Of a stretch of DNA of 64,000 nucleotides, positions 16,728-26,948 are shown in pieces (position 1 is the stretch's first letter; every line of letters starts with the position of its first letter). Position numbers and translations under genes: made by a program. The notes below the pieces were generated by a model. That model had not been told where the DNA came from. It searched no databases and saw nothing but the letters and a program-made list of their open reading frames with translations. Origin of the DNA: an uncultured Alteromonadaceae bacterium (GTDB lineage Bacteria > Pseudomonadota > Gammaproteobacteria > Enterobacterales > Alteromonadaceae); the NCBI GenBank assembly GCA_947501935.1, contig CANMXU010000001.1, forward strand, positions 248,001-312,000, given 5' to 3'.

Positions 16728-19541
16728 TTATTTTCCTAATTTCGCAAAAAAGTCATCAACACTTTTTGAACGCTTTCTTAGCCATGTTAATTCGTTAGAC
16801 AGGGAAGTATTACTTAATGTGGTTACAAATGCATCAAGCAAATTTTTATTTTCACTTCGCTGGTCACCTTTGCTATTCGTATAACTCTCAGATATATTCA
16901 TGTCCTTACTAGGAAAAAATGCCCAATTATTTTCAACATAGCTTTTTACGCCATGATTTTGCATCAAAATACTTAGAATACGGGTAAAGCTCCGAGTAGG
17001 TTCGTTACTAAAGGTTTTTACTACATATTTATACAGACCGTCAGCTTTAGCTTTGCATTGCTCTTTCATCGGCGCAGAGTCAGCAAAGTAACTTGCCATA
17101 TATAAAACGTTAGCCTTTCTGATATCTTGAGCCGCCCAAGTATGATTAGGGTATTCGAGTATTTCTGGAGTGTTTAGATAGGGCTGCTCGTGCTCACACA
17201 TCCACTTTGCATAATGTAATAAGCTCGCTCGGGCGTATTGAAAAGAGCGATCAAGTTGTTCAATATTTTGCTTAACGTGCAAGTATCGATAAACAGCTTG
17301 GAAAAAAATCGTATAAAACCAGCATTCTTCAACATTGGTTAAATTTCGCGCACTGATATCATCCTCAGGGTGCACAGTGTTTTTAATTATTAAACTAGCT
17401 TTATCTAAATAAGACTGTTTACCGGTTAACTCAAATGAATCTATTAGGGCAAGAATGTAATGCCCCGTGCCTCTATCAAGTGGATATTTTCCGGTAAATA
17501 CATTTTTAACATCGATACGCTTTTTATTTTTAATCGCTAACAAGAAATCAGTTAGCGTACCTGAGCCCTCATAAACATGCGTGATCCAGTCACTTAATTG
17601 TAGTACTGCTTGCTTCGATGTTTGTTGACCCGTGATAAAATAATGTAACATCAAACCTGTGGTGTAACAGTGTTGTCCACCAGGGCCACCACCGCCAGCA
17701 TGATCTTGATAAGCGTCATTTTTCTGCAATTTAGAATAGGTTCTATGGCTTGCTGTTTCAGCAGGTAAATAATGGTCGGTGTGCCAAAATAAGCCGCCAT
17801 TGTATTCAGCTTTATCTTGGTTTGAGTGATAAATATCAATATTCACCACATGATCAGCAAGATCATTAGCCAATGTTAACCATTGCGAGTCGTTCGTTAA
17901 TAAATATTGGCGCAATAATCCGTATAACGGATCGTATTGATTATTGTAATGAGAGATAAGTTCGCCATCATAATCACATTCTAAGGTTTCATGATCAGCG
18001 TATATGTCACCAAAGTTGCGCCAACCAAATTCATCTATTAATTCTCGCTTATGGAAAAAGTTGTTTTTAGCGTGTAAGCCGTCAGCAATTATCGCTTGAT
18101 ACTCGGATTCTTGATCATTTTCTTCTGTAGCATTGGCTGTAAAAAAAGGTACGGCCTGGCACGATGCAATATATTCGGCGGAAACGGATGCGTTTATTGG
18201 CGCTTCAACATGAGCTAAGCTGTTTTTGTTATCTCCGTAATTAATATAGAAGACATCACTTTTCCTTTCTCCCGGCTGCAATTCAAAACCATCAACTGCC
18301 TGCTCAGCAAATAAGCCTAGCACAACTTTATTTGAACTTATCGCGATTGATTTGGGGAATTTTTGCCAAAAGTCTTTGATATAAACGCTTGCACCTGAGC
18401 TACTATGCTCAACAGCGGGAATATGAATAGTAGGTGCCGCTCGGCCTTGAATAGTTTCAGTACTATTATTTGCGCTAATTTGATAACCATTAAATTCAAG
18501 CGTAACTACACCTTGGCAATTAACGTGATTTTTACTTTGCCAGTTATCGCCACCGCTGCTGACCTGAAAAATTAACAACTCATCACAAGCTGTCTGCCAA
18601 GTGGCAGCTTCAGCTTCTTGAGGCCTCTGGTTATGACAATAACTATCATCAATTTTGTATTCGCCAACATTGTCATTTAGGCAATCAAGTACGGCATTAA
18701 ATGATTTAAAGTACAATGAATTTTCATTGCCTAAATCCCAAGTACCACCACTGTGTATCATACTATTAGGGTTATGTAAGCTAATATGCCACTTGGTATA
18801 ACTTTGATTAAGGTAAAAGGTAATTTCTGCTGTGAACTTAGTGACTGATTTTTCTTCATACGCTTGAAAACTGCCGCTGATATAAGCAGTTAATTGCTGT
18901 AAAGGTTGATTACTTGCTTGTTGATCACTAAAAGATATCTTTTCTATCTTCGGATGATATTGGAGGTCACCTTTATCGGTAAGTAACAATGAGTTTTTTT
19001 GACTGACATGTAAATTTTTATTGCTTGTTGTTGCACTAATACCAGCTTCCGGAACAGGAAAGTTCGCCGAAAAAACACCCAGTTCATCTTTATTTAGCTG
19101 AAAACTAGCATTACCGGTCGTTATATAAAAACATTCGCTATTTTCTTGTACACACAGACTATTATCTTGAACAGTCTTGTTGTTAGCTTTACTTAAAAGA
19201 GTAGTAGCATCTTTTAAGTAAACAACACTGCTATTATTATCGCCACCAGTAAAAGTAAAATGAATACGCACCCACTTTAACGACTTGTCTGGCCAATGAG
19301 TTAAAACCTCTATTTGACAGTCTATAACTTGCAGTTCTTCATTCACTAGCGCTAAAGCATTAACATTAAAGATCTGAGCATTTTTAAAGGGAATACTTAC
19401 GCTTACAGGCTTAGGCTGAGTATTTAATGTGACAGTTGCACTGAGAGTTATTGGCACATTAATCATGTTAAAGGTATCATTCCGCTGTAATATTTTGTAA
19501 ACGCTATGTAAATTGTCATGCGCTTTAGGGGGCTTTGTCAA
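16728..19541 (-). CDS. large RIFT-barrel protein (PcRGLX/YetA-like), putative polysaccharide lyase or glycan-binding enzyme
   Basis: The N-terminal region (about residues 28-105) has the pattern of the PcRGLX/YetA RIFT barrel: VPITLSATV, then SVSIPFKNAQ, then a VLTHWPDKSLKWVRIHFTF block. The centre and C-terminal half (about 520-880) are helical with GLFWHTDHYLPAE and GGGGPGGQHCYTTGLMLHY, in keeping with an alpha/alpha toroid as in many polysaccharide lyases. No signal peptide is visible, which is unexpected for a lyase. The first start is a TTG at 19541; an ATG at 19466 (MINVPITL) is an equally good start and sits closer to the domain. Its place in the synthesis locus suggests length control, release or modification of the polymer. 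Confidence 0.6.
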   Translation of the reverse strand: MTKPPKAHDNLHSVYKILQRNDTFNMINVPITLSATVTLNTQPKPVSVSIPFKNAQIFNVNALALVNEELQVIDCQIEVLTHWPDKSLKWVRIHFTFTGGDNNSSVVYLKDATTLLSKANNKTVQDNSLCVQENSECFYITTGNASFQLNKDELGVFSANFPVPEAGISATTSNKNLHVSQKNSLLLTDKGDLQYHPKIEKISFSDQQASNQPLQQLTAYISGSFQAYEEKSVTKFTAEITFYLNQSYTKWHISLHNPNSMIHSGGTWDLGNENSLYFKSFNAVLDCLNDNVGEYKIDDSYCHNQRPQEAEAATWQTACDELLIFQVSSGGDNWQSKNHVNCQGVVTLEFNGYQISANNSTETIQGRAAPTIHIPAVEHSSSGASVYIKDFWQKFPKSIAISSNKVVLGLFAEQAVDGFELQPGERKSDVFYINYGDNKNSLAHVEAPINASVSAEYIASCQAVPFFTANATEENDQESEYQAIIADGLHAKNNFFHKRELIDEFGWRNFGDIYADHETLECDYDGELISHYNNQYDPLYGLLRQYLLTNDSQWLTLANDLADHVVNIDIYHSNQDKAEYNGGLFWHTDHYLPAETASHRTYSKLQKNDAYQDHAGGGGPGGQHCYTTGLMLHYFITGQQTSKQAVLQLSDWITHVYEGSGTLTDFLLAIKNKKRIDVKNVFTGKYPLDRGTGHYILALIDSFELTGKQSYLDKASLIIKNTVHPEDDISARNLTNVEECWFYTIFFQAVYRYLHVKQNIEQLDRSFQYARASLLHYAKWMCEHEQPYLNTPEILEYPNHTWAAQDIRKANVLYMASYFADSAPMKEQCKAKADGLYKYVVKTFSNEPTRSFTRILSILMQNHGVKSYVENNWAFFPSKDMNISESYTNSKGDQRSENKNLLDAFVTTLSNTSLSNELTWLRKRSKSVDDFFAKLGK

Positions 19542-19607
19542 TTGTTTATCTAGCTTTAGCTAATAAATAACTATTTATTCATCAAAACTAAGGTTTCGTT
19601 AACCCGT

Positions 19608-20702
19608 ATGTTACCAACTATCACAGTAAGAGAGCTTCAAGAAAATAATAAAAAAGCTTTGCAAGATAAGTGGCAAGAGTTAGAGCTAAGCGCAGATAAC
19701 TCAGTATTCCTGTCTTGGTTATGGATCGAAAGCTGGCTAACTGTCGTCACTGACAATTTATTTATTATTGAAGCTACATTTAACAATAAAACTGTAGGAT
19801 TAGGAATTTTTTTTGAAAGTAAACGCTACTCTCTTGGACTATTTCCAATAAAGCAGTGGTGGTTACATAAAACTGGCGAACAGAATAAAGACCAAATATG
19901 GATAGAACACAATGACTTTTTATTAGATAAGTCGCTGGCCACAACAATTCGCCAAGCGATGGTTAGTTATATTTACAATAACGAGGCTAACGTCACCGAG
20001 GTTATAATTGGCTTATCTGATAGTACAGTGCAAAATTCCTTTGAAATACTATTCCCAGAAAATCGTACCGAGGTTAATTCGCTCGGGCACTTAGTTGACT
20101 ATTCCCAAATATCCAATAGCTATTTTGATGAAATATTATCTAAAAACACTCGCTACCAAGTTAACCGTAGTAAAAAGTTATTAGCAGAACAGGGTGAGTT
20201 AAATTTCAACATAGTAGATAACTCTAAAGACATTATTGCGCTACTACCTAATATTAGCGCCCTTCATCAAGAACGCTGGCAACACTCTAGTGAAGGCAGT
20301 GGTTTTAGTAACCCGATATTTACACAGTTCCACCAACACATGATAAAAAAAGATAATTCAGCAACCATTCAAGTCGCGGTATTGTCTTTAAATAATCGGG
20401 CCATTGGATACCTCTTAAATTATATCTACAAAGATAAAGTCAGCTTTTACCTTTCAGCACTGAGTAATGAATTTTCGAACAAAATTAAAGTGGGCATACT
20501 GTTACATGCAGAGGCTATTGATTACTATCAAAAGCAAAATCTGCTCAGTTATGACTTTCTTGCCGGTGACGCGCAGTACAAACGTTCATTAGCTACAGCT
20601 AAATATCAACTTGCTCTCAAGTATTTTCATCGTCCCCACATTGCGTTAACTATTGAGAAATCACTCCGATTTTTAAAAGCAAAACTACATAGCATTCGAT
20701 AA
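19608..20702 (+). CDS. GNAT/CelD-like acyltransferase protein
   Basis: This 364-aa protein of the CelD/BcsL-FemAB-like GNAT group starts MLPTITVREL, with FLSWLWIESWLTV (about 36-48) matching the W-x3-W block of that group. RYQVNRSKKLL (about 170-180) corresponds to the R-x-x-R-x2-K segment that precedes the acyl-CoA fold, and YDFLAGDAQYKRSLAT (about 324-339) is the usual C-terminal motif. Such proteins accompany exopolysaccharide genes and probably transfer an acyl or aminoacyl group to a sugar. It diverges from the RIFT-barrel gene (66 bp between starts) and precedes prsT. It is a different subfamily from the FemAB-like gene at 12237. Confidence 0.72.
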   Translation: MLPTITVRELQENNKKALQDKWQELELSADNSVFLSWLWIESWLTVVTDNLFIIEATFNNKTVGLGIFFESKRYSLGLFPIKQWWLHKTGEQNKDQIWIEHNDFLLDKSLATTIRQAMVSYIYNNEANVTEVIIGLSDSTVQNSFEILFPENRTEVNSLGHLVDYSQISNSYFDEILSKNTRYQVNRSKKLLAEQGELNFNIVDNSKDIIALLPNISALHQERWQHSSEGSGFSNPIFTQFHQHMIKKDNSATIQVAVLSLNNRAIGYLLNYIYKDKVSFYLSALSNEFSNKIKVGILLHAEAIDYYQKQNLLSYDFLAGDAQYKRSLATAKYQLALKYFHRPHIALTIEKSLRFLKAKLHSIR

Positions 20703-20843
20703 AAGCGTATCGCAACAAAAAGCACGACAAAGTTTTAACAAAATAAGCTTTATTCAATATTAACAGTGGTTTTATCGCTAACTTTAACGAATAATGTTGA
20801 ACATAAATAATTAAAAACATAAATAACCGAGTAAAGGATCACC

Positions 20844-23507
20844 ATGAAATTTATCAATACAAAATTGACCGCGGCTATTTTAATTAGCATGGGCTTAGCA
20901 GCTTGTTCACCAGATAAAACATCTTCTGAATATTTAACCAGCGCCAAAACCAATATCGCAAGTAATAATAAAAATGAAGCGATTATCGAATTAAAAAATG
21001 CCATTCGTACCGACTTAAAAAACCCAGAAGCTCGTTTGTTGTTAGGTACTCTTTATGTTAATGATGGCCAAGCAGCTGCAGCTGAGAAGGAGTTATTAAA
21101 AGCTTTAAATCTTGGTATTGATAAAAACTCAGTTTTACCTAAGCTTTTCAAAGCCTATCACTTGCAAGATAAAAACGAAGATACATTGGCACTTGCTGAG
21201 CAGCACCCTGACATTAGTGACGATATTAAACCGATAGTACTTTTGTATACTGCAATAGCGCAAAGTAAGCTTGGCGATAACGACAAAGCGAAAGAAACCA
21301 TAGCTGAAGCTAATGATTTATCTGCAGAGTCAGTGTTTAGCCGTTTAGGTAATGCCTATTTACAACCTAACTCAGCAAACATTGACGACACCTTAAGCAC
21401 ATTAAATCAAATATTAGTAGAAGAACCAGAGTTAACAGAGGCTTTATTATTAAAAGGACAATTGCAGTCAATTAAGAAAGATTATACCGGTGCAATCACT
21501 GCTTTTAATCAATATTTCCAATTACTGCCTAACGATATAAAAATACGATTATATTTAGCCAATGCCTACGTAAAAAACGCTCAATTTAAAGAAGCTGATG
21601 AGCATTTAACTTTTTTACTCAACTTAATTCCAGAACATCCTTTTAGTAACCAATTAAAAGGCGTAGTTTATTTCCAAGACAACAACTACAAATTAGCACT
21701 GTCGCATACCGAAAAGGCCATTCAAAATGGTCTTAACTCTGCAGCAAATAAAATAATAGCTGGTTTAAGTGCTTTTCACTTAAAGCAATACGAACAGTCT
21801 CATCAATATCTTATTTCTGTTAAAGACAATTTACCAAATAGCCACCCTGTGAAAAAAATATTAGCAATGACTCAAATGCAGCTTGGTTATACGGATGATG
21901 CTAGCCAAACCTTAGAAAGTTTAGAGTCACTGACCGAAGCAGATAGCACTTTATTAACCAGTGCCAGTTATGAGTTATTAAAATCAGGAAAAATTACTGA
22001 GGCCAAGTCATTATTAGGTAAAGCAAATACCTTAGCTGGTGATAACTCTGAAGCTATTGCCAAGGTTGGTATTTTGCAATTATCAATGAATGATATTGAA
22101 GGCTTAGCCAATTTAGAAAAAGCGCTTGAGCTAGACCCTGAGCTACCTATGGCAAAAATGGCGCTAGCTGCCGCTTACATTCAAAATAAGGAGTACGATA
22201 AAACTTTAGCACTCGCTGAAAAATGGCAACAAGACCAGCCAGAGCTGATGGAAGGTTATAACCTCGCGGCCAAAGTATTATTATTACAAAATAAAGTTGA
22301 TGATGCTGAAAAGACAATGCAGCAAGCATTAACTATAAAAGCTGACAATGCCTACTCATTATTGTATTTTTCCAATAAACATTTACAAAATAATGAACTA
22401 CCAGAAGCCTTGCAAACTATTGATAAGCTATTGGCTAGTGCACCAGATCATATCCCTGCATTGATCCAACATTACCGTATTAATACGCTATTAAAAACGC
22501 CTGAAAAGTCGCTTGAGAAAATCAAATCAAGCTTCGATAAAAATCAAGACAAACTCAATTATCGTGTGACTTATGCAAGAGCCTTATACAGTAATAAGCA
22601 ATTTACAGAAGTAACCACGTTATTAGATAACGTTAAAGATGTCAGTGAAGTTACTCCTGATATTTATTGGATGCTACTAGGCGATAGTTACATCAAATCA
22701 AATCAAAATGACCAAGCTTTATCGACTTACGATGATTGGATTAAAAATCGCCCTAATTTAAAACAAGCTTGGCTCCAAAAAATATCTCTGCAAGAAAAAA
22801 CTAATGACATCAGCGGCGCTTTAACAACAGTACAAGCTGCTTTGAAAAAATCTCCTGATGATATGCAGCTTAAAGCGCTTTTAATCAATTTTTATATAGA
22901 AGATAAGCAAATCAGCGAAGCTCAACTTCAACTTGATGGCTTGAGTGCCGAACAAAAAGAACTGGTATTTTTTAAAGCAATGCAAGGGAAAATTTGGTAT
23001 GCGCAAGACAAGTTTGATAAAGCATTACCAAACTTAAAATCGTTGTATGAACTACAACCAAGTTCAAGAACAACCTTGTATGTTGTTTCAACGTTAAAAG
23101 CTTTAAAGCGTAACCAAGACGCCTTTGAATTTATCAATGACCATGTAATTAAGTACCCTACTGATAACCTTTCTAAAATAGCATTAGCTGAGCTTGCTAT
23201 TGAGTTTGATAAAAACTTAGCTTTAAACACTTATCAGGAGCTTTTAGCGGTTAGCCCTGAAAATGGTACCTTTCTTAACAATATTGCTTGGGTAGAATAT
23301 TTACTGGGCAGTTATAAAAGTGCAGAGCAACATGTAACTAAAGCCATTAGTATATTAGGGGAACATCCTCAAGTGCTCGATAGCGCAGGTTTAATTAAAC
23401 TCAAACTTGGTTTAAAAGATGAAGCAATTGCTTTACTTGAAAAAGCGAACAAGTTGGCACCTGATGATGATGAAATAGCCCTTCATCTTAAACAGGCTAA
23501 AAAATAG
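20844..23507 (+). CDS. prsT: PrsT, XrtA/PEP-CTERM system TPR-repeat lipoprotein
   Basis: This is an 887-aa secreted lipoprotein: the signal peptide ends in LAAC with Cys21 as the acylation site. The rest is more than twenty TPR-like helical pairs, with repeats of the A-x3-L...P pattern across residues 30-880. The family is TIGR02917 (by recall), found only with exosortase A. It probably scaffolds the export or anchoring machinery in the periplasm or at the outer membrane, as other TPR lipoproteins do in alginate and cellulose export. A good ribosome site (AAAGGA) precedes the ATG. A strong terminator follows, so it is a monocistron or the end of an operon with the acyltransferase gene. Confidence 0.88.
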   Translation: MKFINTKLTAAILISMGLAACSPDKTSSEYLTSAKTNIASNNKNEAIIELKNAIRTDLKNPEARLLLGTLYVNDGQAAAAEKELLKALNLGIDKNSVLPKLFKAYHLQDKNEDTLALAEQHPDISDDIKPIVLLYTAIAQSKLGDNDKAKETIAEANDLSAESVFSRLGNAYLQPNSANIDDTLSTLNQILVEEPELTEALLLKGQLQSIKKDYTGAITAFNQYFQLLPNDIKIRLYLANAYVKNAQFKEADEHLTFLLNLIPEHPFSNQLKGVVYFQDNNYKLALSHTEKAIQNGLNSAANKIIAGLSAFHLKQYEQSHQYLISVKDNLPNSHPVKKILAMTQMQLGYTDDASQTLESLESLTEADSTLLTSASYELLKSGKITEAKSLLGKANTLAGDNSEAIAKVGILQLSMNDIEGLANLEKALELDPELPMAKMALAAAYIQNKEYDKTLALAEKWQQDQPELMEGYNLAAKVLLLQNKVDDAEKTMQQALTIKADNAYSLLYFSNKHLQNNELPEALQTIDKLLASAPDHIPALIQHYRINTLLKTPEKSLEKIKSSFDKNQDKLNYRVTYARALYSNKQFTEVTTLLDNVKDVSEVTPDIYWMLLGDSYIKSNQNDQALSTYDDWIKNRPNLKQAWLQKISLQEKTNDISGALTTVQAALKKSPDDMQLKALLINFYIEDKQISEAQLQLDGLSAEQKELVFFKAMQGKIWYAQDKFDKALPNLKSLYELQPSSRTTLYVVSTLKALKRNQDAFEFINDHVIKYPTDNLSKIALAELAIEFDKNLALNTYQELLAVSPENGTFLNNIAWVEYLLGSYKSAEQHVTKAISILGEHPQVLDSAGLIKLKLGLKDEAIALLEKANKLAPDDDEIALHLKQAKK

Positions 23508-23534
23508 CTTTAGCAAAAACCTATAAGCCAAACT

Positions 23535-23567
23535 AAAAAACCAAGTAGTTCGCTACTTGGTTTTTTT
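23535..23567. terminator. strong terminator after prsT, possibly bidirectional
   Basis: A 10-bp perfect stem CCAAGTAG plus flanking A:T pairs closes on a TTCG tetraloop and is followed by seven T on the plus strand and preceded by six A. The symmetry would also stop minus-strand transcripts leaving the FkbM gene. Confidence 0.9.
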
Positions 23568-23648
23568 AATATCTATTTTTGATGACTGATTAAATTACAG
23601 TGTAAAATGATGTGCTTTATTGATAATTAAAACTCGCTTTTCTATCTC

Positions 23649-23669
23649 TAGGTCGTACTTCAGTGCGAC
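23649..23669. repeat. solitary REP hairpin
   Basis: TAGGTCGTACTTCAGTGCGAC is the GTAG-type half unit (first G lost) of the family seen at 11-12 kb and 15.5 kb. It stands alone between the prsT terminator and the FkbM stop. Confidence 0.7.
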
Positions 23670-23701
23670 AAATTAGCGAGATTTTAGCTAAAATAGACTT
23701 T

Positions 23702-24610
23702 TTATAGTGAAATGCCAATCACATCATATTGTTGGGTTTTGAATTGCTCAAAGAAAGGAAGGGTTCGATCAATTTCTTGATTAGCCTGAACAGGTACTAT
23801 CCATTTAAATGCACGTAAATCTTCAGCAGCAGAAAAAAGGCTCTCTGGTTGCTGATTATCACGAGCTAGTACATCAGGATGTAGCTCTAATAATATAACA
23901 ACTCTTTTAGCCTGCTGAATTAATTGCTGAGCGCCGCTTAAAGTAGCCAACTCCTGCCCTTCAACGTCAATTTTAATGGCTACGTTATCATGTATAACTA
24001 AACCCGCATCATCGATAACTGCATCAACTGTGGTTACTTGAGTAAGGCCTTGCTCTGTAGTTATTAAGTGGCCTTCATGATCTGAGCCTTGGCTCTGATT
24101 AAAGGTAAAATGACACTGGCCAACAAAATCAGAAACCGCCATATTATACGTTTTGTGTGCAGAATCAATATTGGCTATGTTAGTTTGTAAAACTTCAAAT
24201 GAAGTTGGGTTTGGTTCAAAGCAATAAATGTTATTTACCTTGTCACAGTATTTATTGACTAAAGCAGAAACAACACCAACATCAGCCCCTAAATCAAAAA
24301 AATCAAAAGCGACTAATTGTTCATTTAGTACTGAAGTAAAGGGCTCAATTTCTTCTAAATAATAATTTTCAGGGCCGTAATTTTTCCAGAAGCACCATTG
24401 ATCCCAGGGAACCGAAAACTCAGCACCTTTTATTTGGTAAGAGATCAACTTATTACTGCAACTTAATTTGGTTGCTTCATACAAACGATATTTCCCCATA
24501 ACCTCATGGCATTGAATATAAACCATAATGCTATTAAAAAGTTTAGGTAGCTTGTGCATAAATGAGCCCATGTTAGTGAAGCTCAATAATTTTTGAAATA
24601 TGCTCAGCAT
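23702..24610 (-). CDS. FkbM-family methyltransferase
   Basis: This SAM-dependent O-methyltransferase shows FDLGADVGVVSALV (about residues 98-111) as the SAM-binding glycine motif, CFEPNPTSFEVLQTN (about 124-138) as motif II, and VAIKIDVEGQEL (about 205-216), which is diagnostic of FkbM. It probably methylates a sugar hydroxyl of the exopolysaccharide. The first ATG at 24610 lies 38 bp inside xrtA and has no clear ribosome site. The ATG at 24571, one base after the xrtA stop, is an alternative giving 289 aa. It is the last gene of the xrtA operon. Confidence 0.83.
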   Translation of the reverse strand: MLSIFQKLLSFTNMGSFMHKLPKLFNSIMVYIQCHEVMGKYRLYEATKLSCSNKLISYQIKGAEFSVPWDQWCFWKNYGPENYYLEEIEPFTSVLNEQLVAFDFFDLGADVGVVSALVNKYCDKVNNIYCFEPNPTSFEVLQTNIANIDSAHKTYNMAVSDFVGQCHFTFNQSQGSDHEGHLITTEQGLTQVTTVDAVIDDAGLVIHDNVAIKIDVEGQELATLSGAQQLIQQAKRVVILLELHPDVLARDNQQPESLFSAAEDLRAFKWIVPVQANQEIDRTLPFFEQFKTQQYDVIGISL

Positions 24611-26108
24611 TATTTGTTAAAAAAGCTAACAAAGTTTCGCTTGTTAATGCTTCTTCACCCGTGTTTTGCAATGAAAAAGCAAATAAAGTTCCGCGAGAGT
24701 CACCACCAAAAAGCTGTGCTTTAGTTTGCAATAATTTCACTTTAATTTGACTGGTATGAATTTCATTTGCTAGTTGATACCAATGCACAATATATCGATG
24801 CTGCCCTACTGGAGACACAATTTTAGTTAAAATAACCTTCGCATTCATCTTCGACACATAATGCGTTTGTTGAGATAATGGCGCCCACTTCTTATTGCTG
24901 TAGAGCACATTAAGAGATGAAATTAATTCCGCTTCTGAATTTAGATAAGAGGCAATGTAATAATCAATAGGCAAGCCAGCTGAAGTTATAATTACACCTC
25001 GCTCAGAATCATCAGCATCAACATAAAGTGGTTGCCATTGACTTTTTTCAAGCGCAGCGTTGGATAATACTGTATTTGTAAGAGGCAGTTGCTGTAAGTT
25101 AATAACGCTTTTAGCAATGTTATTTGTTACCACTTGACGGTCAAGCGTGGCTTTCCAAAAAAGTTGAAGTGCTAAACATGTGATAATAAAAAACATCATT
25201 TTTGGCATTTTCACTAAAATTTGTATAGAAGCAGTTTTTTCACTAACAGCTTTCTGGGCTAGTGGCTGATCTCTAAAATTTTCACCAATAATGATCAGAA
25301 TAAATAAAATAATAGTATAAAAAATACCGCCATAGATAATATGATCCGCACCTGCAGCATATTCCATATCGGTTAAGTGCGCGGTTAACACAATGCCATA
25401 AACCCGAAGCGCATTGGCAATGATAGGAATCAAAATAGAAAGCATGACAAATATGATTTGTTTGCTTAACGTTGAAAATGACAAATAAGCATAGAAGCAA
25501 CCAAAAACAATAGATGCAATTAAAAAGCTAATGCCTGAGCATGCCTCTGCAACCAAAAACCGGCCTTGTGGAATATCTAGATAAAAACCATTTCGATAGA
25601 TAGGAACATTCGACAACTCAAGTAATGGCACAGCCATATCAGTGGTAATTATTTGTAGATAAGGGATTAACTGCTCACCTACCGGGATGGAAAACAACAT
25701 AAAGGCTAACGGAAAACAAATTTCTTTTGCGGCTTTATTTCCTATAACCATCCAGATCATCAATGGTAATGAAGTGAAGGTGGCTATATGCATAAACAGC
25801 TGGATATCACCAACAGAGCCAAATAGCTGTATAAACAATAACCCGACAAAGGCGGGTAACAACCAATAATTGGGTAGCCATGGCTGTGATAATATTCTTT
25901 GGCGTTTTTGGAAAATAAAATAAACGGAACATGGAATAACAAGAAAGCAGTGAGTGAAGATTTCAGACACTTGCCAAACTTTAACCGCGGTGCTTAAACC
26001 TTGATAAAAAGCCAGTAGCCATAAAAATACGATTACAAATAAAGGTATTATTTGACTAGGTAGAGCACCTATAGAGACGTTATTAATTTTATCGTTATTT
26101 GTCTTCAT
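24573..26108 (-). CDS. xrtA: exosortase A with EpsI domain
   Basis: XrtA is a polytopic inner-membrane transpeptidase that cuts PEP-CTERM sorting signals. Eight or more helices fill residues 18-290 and the catalytic triad is visible: Cys190 (VAEACSGI), Arg235 (ANALRVYG) and His256 (GADHIIYG). Residues from about 310 to the end form the EpsI-type periplasmic domain (with a Q-x-S-x-Q-W type start near SQWQPLYVDAD), fused here as in other exosortase A proteins. The 511-aa length fits TIGR03109 (by recall). The gene overlaps the deacetylase upstream by 14 bp and the methyltransferase downstream. Confidence 0.92.
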   Translation of the reverse strand: MKTNNDKINNVSIGALPSQIIPLFVIVFLWLLAFYQGLSTAVKVWQVSEIFTHCFLVIPCSVYFIFQKRQRILSQPWLPNYWLLPAFVGLLFIQLFGSVGDIQLFMHIATFTSLPLMIWMVIGNKAAKEICFPLAFMLFSIPVGEQLIPYLQIITTDMAVPLLELSNVPIYRNGFYLDIPQGRFLVAEACSGISFLIASIVFGCFYAYLSFSTLSKQIIFVMLSILIPIIANALRVYGIVLTAHLTDMEYAAGADHIIYGGIFYTIILFILIIIGENFRDQPLAQKAVSEKTASIQILVKMPKMMFFIITCLALQLFWKATLDRQVVTNNIAKSVINLQQLPLTNTVLSNAALEKSQWQPLYVDADDSERGVIITSAGLPIDYYIASYLNSEAELISSLNVLYSNKKWAPLSQQTHYVSKMNAKVILTKIVSPVGQHRYIVHWYQLANEIHTSQIKVKLLQTKAQLFGGDSRGTLFAFSLQNTGEEALTSETLLAFLTNNAEHISKIIELH

Positions 26109-26943
26109 TGGTTAAATAAACATCTTTCATTGTTGACCATTGGTAATCCTTTAACAAACGAACAATTTTAGCTTCCATACGAGATAGGTTTATATAGTGG
26201 CGAAGTTTAGACTTATATGAAGCATTGGCTATACGAGGCTGTTCAGCATCAATTTCCCATGGGTGAAAATAAAAGCTATAAGGCTGTTGCTCTTGCTGCA
26301 AATAATTATCAATTCTTTTTTTCGACATCCAGTATGGGTAAAGACGGAAGTAACCACCGCCACCAATGCCTTTATTAGTATTATTTTTTTGTATAGTCGG
26401 AATAGGAATTTCAATAATACCTTCGGGTCTAAGATTTTTAAACCGCGGCCATTCTGGCACTCCATAAAGGTCATGTTCAATTGGGTAAGTGCTCGAGCTG
26501 TATTTAAAACCTAACTCCACCAAGACATCATATATCCAAGTGTTCGAATCATTAACTGAAAAACTCGGTGCTCGGTAGCCAGCAATGGCTTCGCCAGAAA
26601 CATCTTCGAGTATTTTTTTACTGCGCTCAACATCAGAAAAGAACTCAGCTCGAGACATTTCAGTAGCGCGGCGATGCGAGGTACCATGGCTTGCAAGTTC
26701 ATGCCCTTGCTTAACAATGTCAGCAATTAAATTAGGGTAACGCTCAGCAACCCAACCTAAAGTAAAAAAGGTACTTTTAACATTGTTCTGCTCAAACAAT
26801 TCAAGCAAGCGATAAGTATTCTGTTCTACTCGACACGGTAAGCTTTCCCAATTATTGGGGTCAATCACTTTTTCAAACGCAGAAACATGAAAATAATCTT
26901 CTACATCAACGGTCATTGCATTCACGATTACATGCTTATCCAA
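26095..26943 (-). CDS. XrtA-system polysaccharide deacetylase
   Basis: This 282-aa NodB-fold protein matches the exosortase-associated deacetylase family (TIGR03006 with a DUF3473 tail, by recall). VDVEDYFHVSAFE (13-25) gives the catalytic Asp and metal Asp, HELASHGTSHRR (about 81-92) gives the H-x3-H ligands, and GYRAPSFSV (about 119-127) is motif 3. The tail contains FYFHPWEID with the last conserved His. It removes acetyl groups from a glycan during exopolysaccharide synthesis. It is the gene between the EpsB-type sugar transferase (5 bp upstream) and xrtA (14-bp overlap). Confidence 0.9.
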   Translation of the reverse strand: MDKHVIVNAMTVDVEDYFHVSAFEKVIDPNNWESLPCRVEQNTYRLLELFEQNNVKSTFFTLGWVAERYPNLIADIVKQGHELASHGTSHRRATEMSRAEFFSDVERSKKILEDVSGEAIAGYRAPSFSVNDSNTWIYDVLVELGFKYSSSTYPIEHDLYGVPEWPRFKNLRPEGIIEIPIPTIQKNNTNKGIGGGGYFRLYPYWMSKKRIDNYLQQEQQPYSFYFHPWEIDAEQPRIANASYKSKLRHYINLSRMEAKIVRLLKDYQWSTMKDVYLTNEDK

Positions 26944-26948
26944 CCTAG

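Noticed and set aside
12237..19541. Composite transposon carrying the glycan genes between REP arrays
   Set aside because: REP units are not transposon ends, orientation and spacing differ on the two sides, and the genes are typical parts of an XrtA locus.
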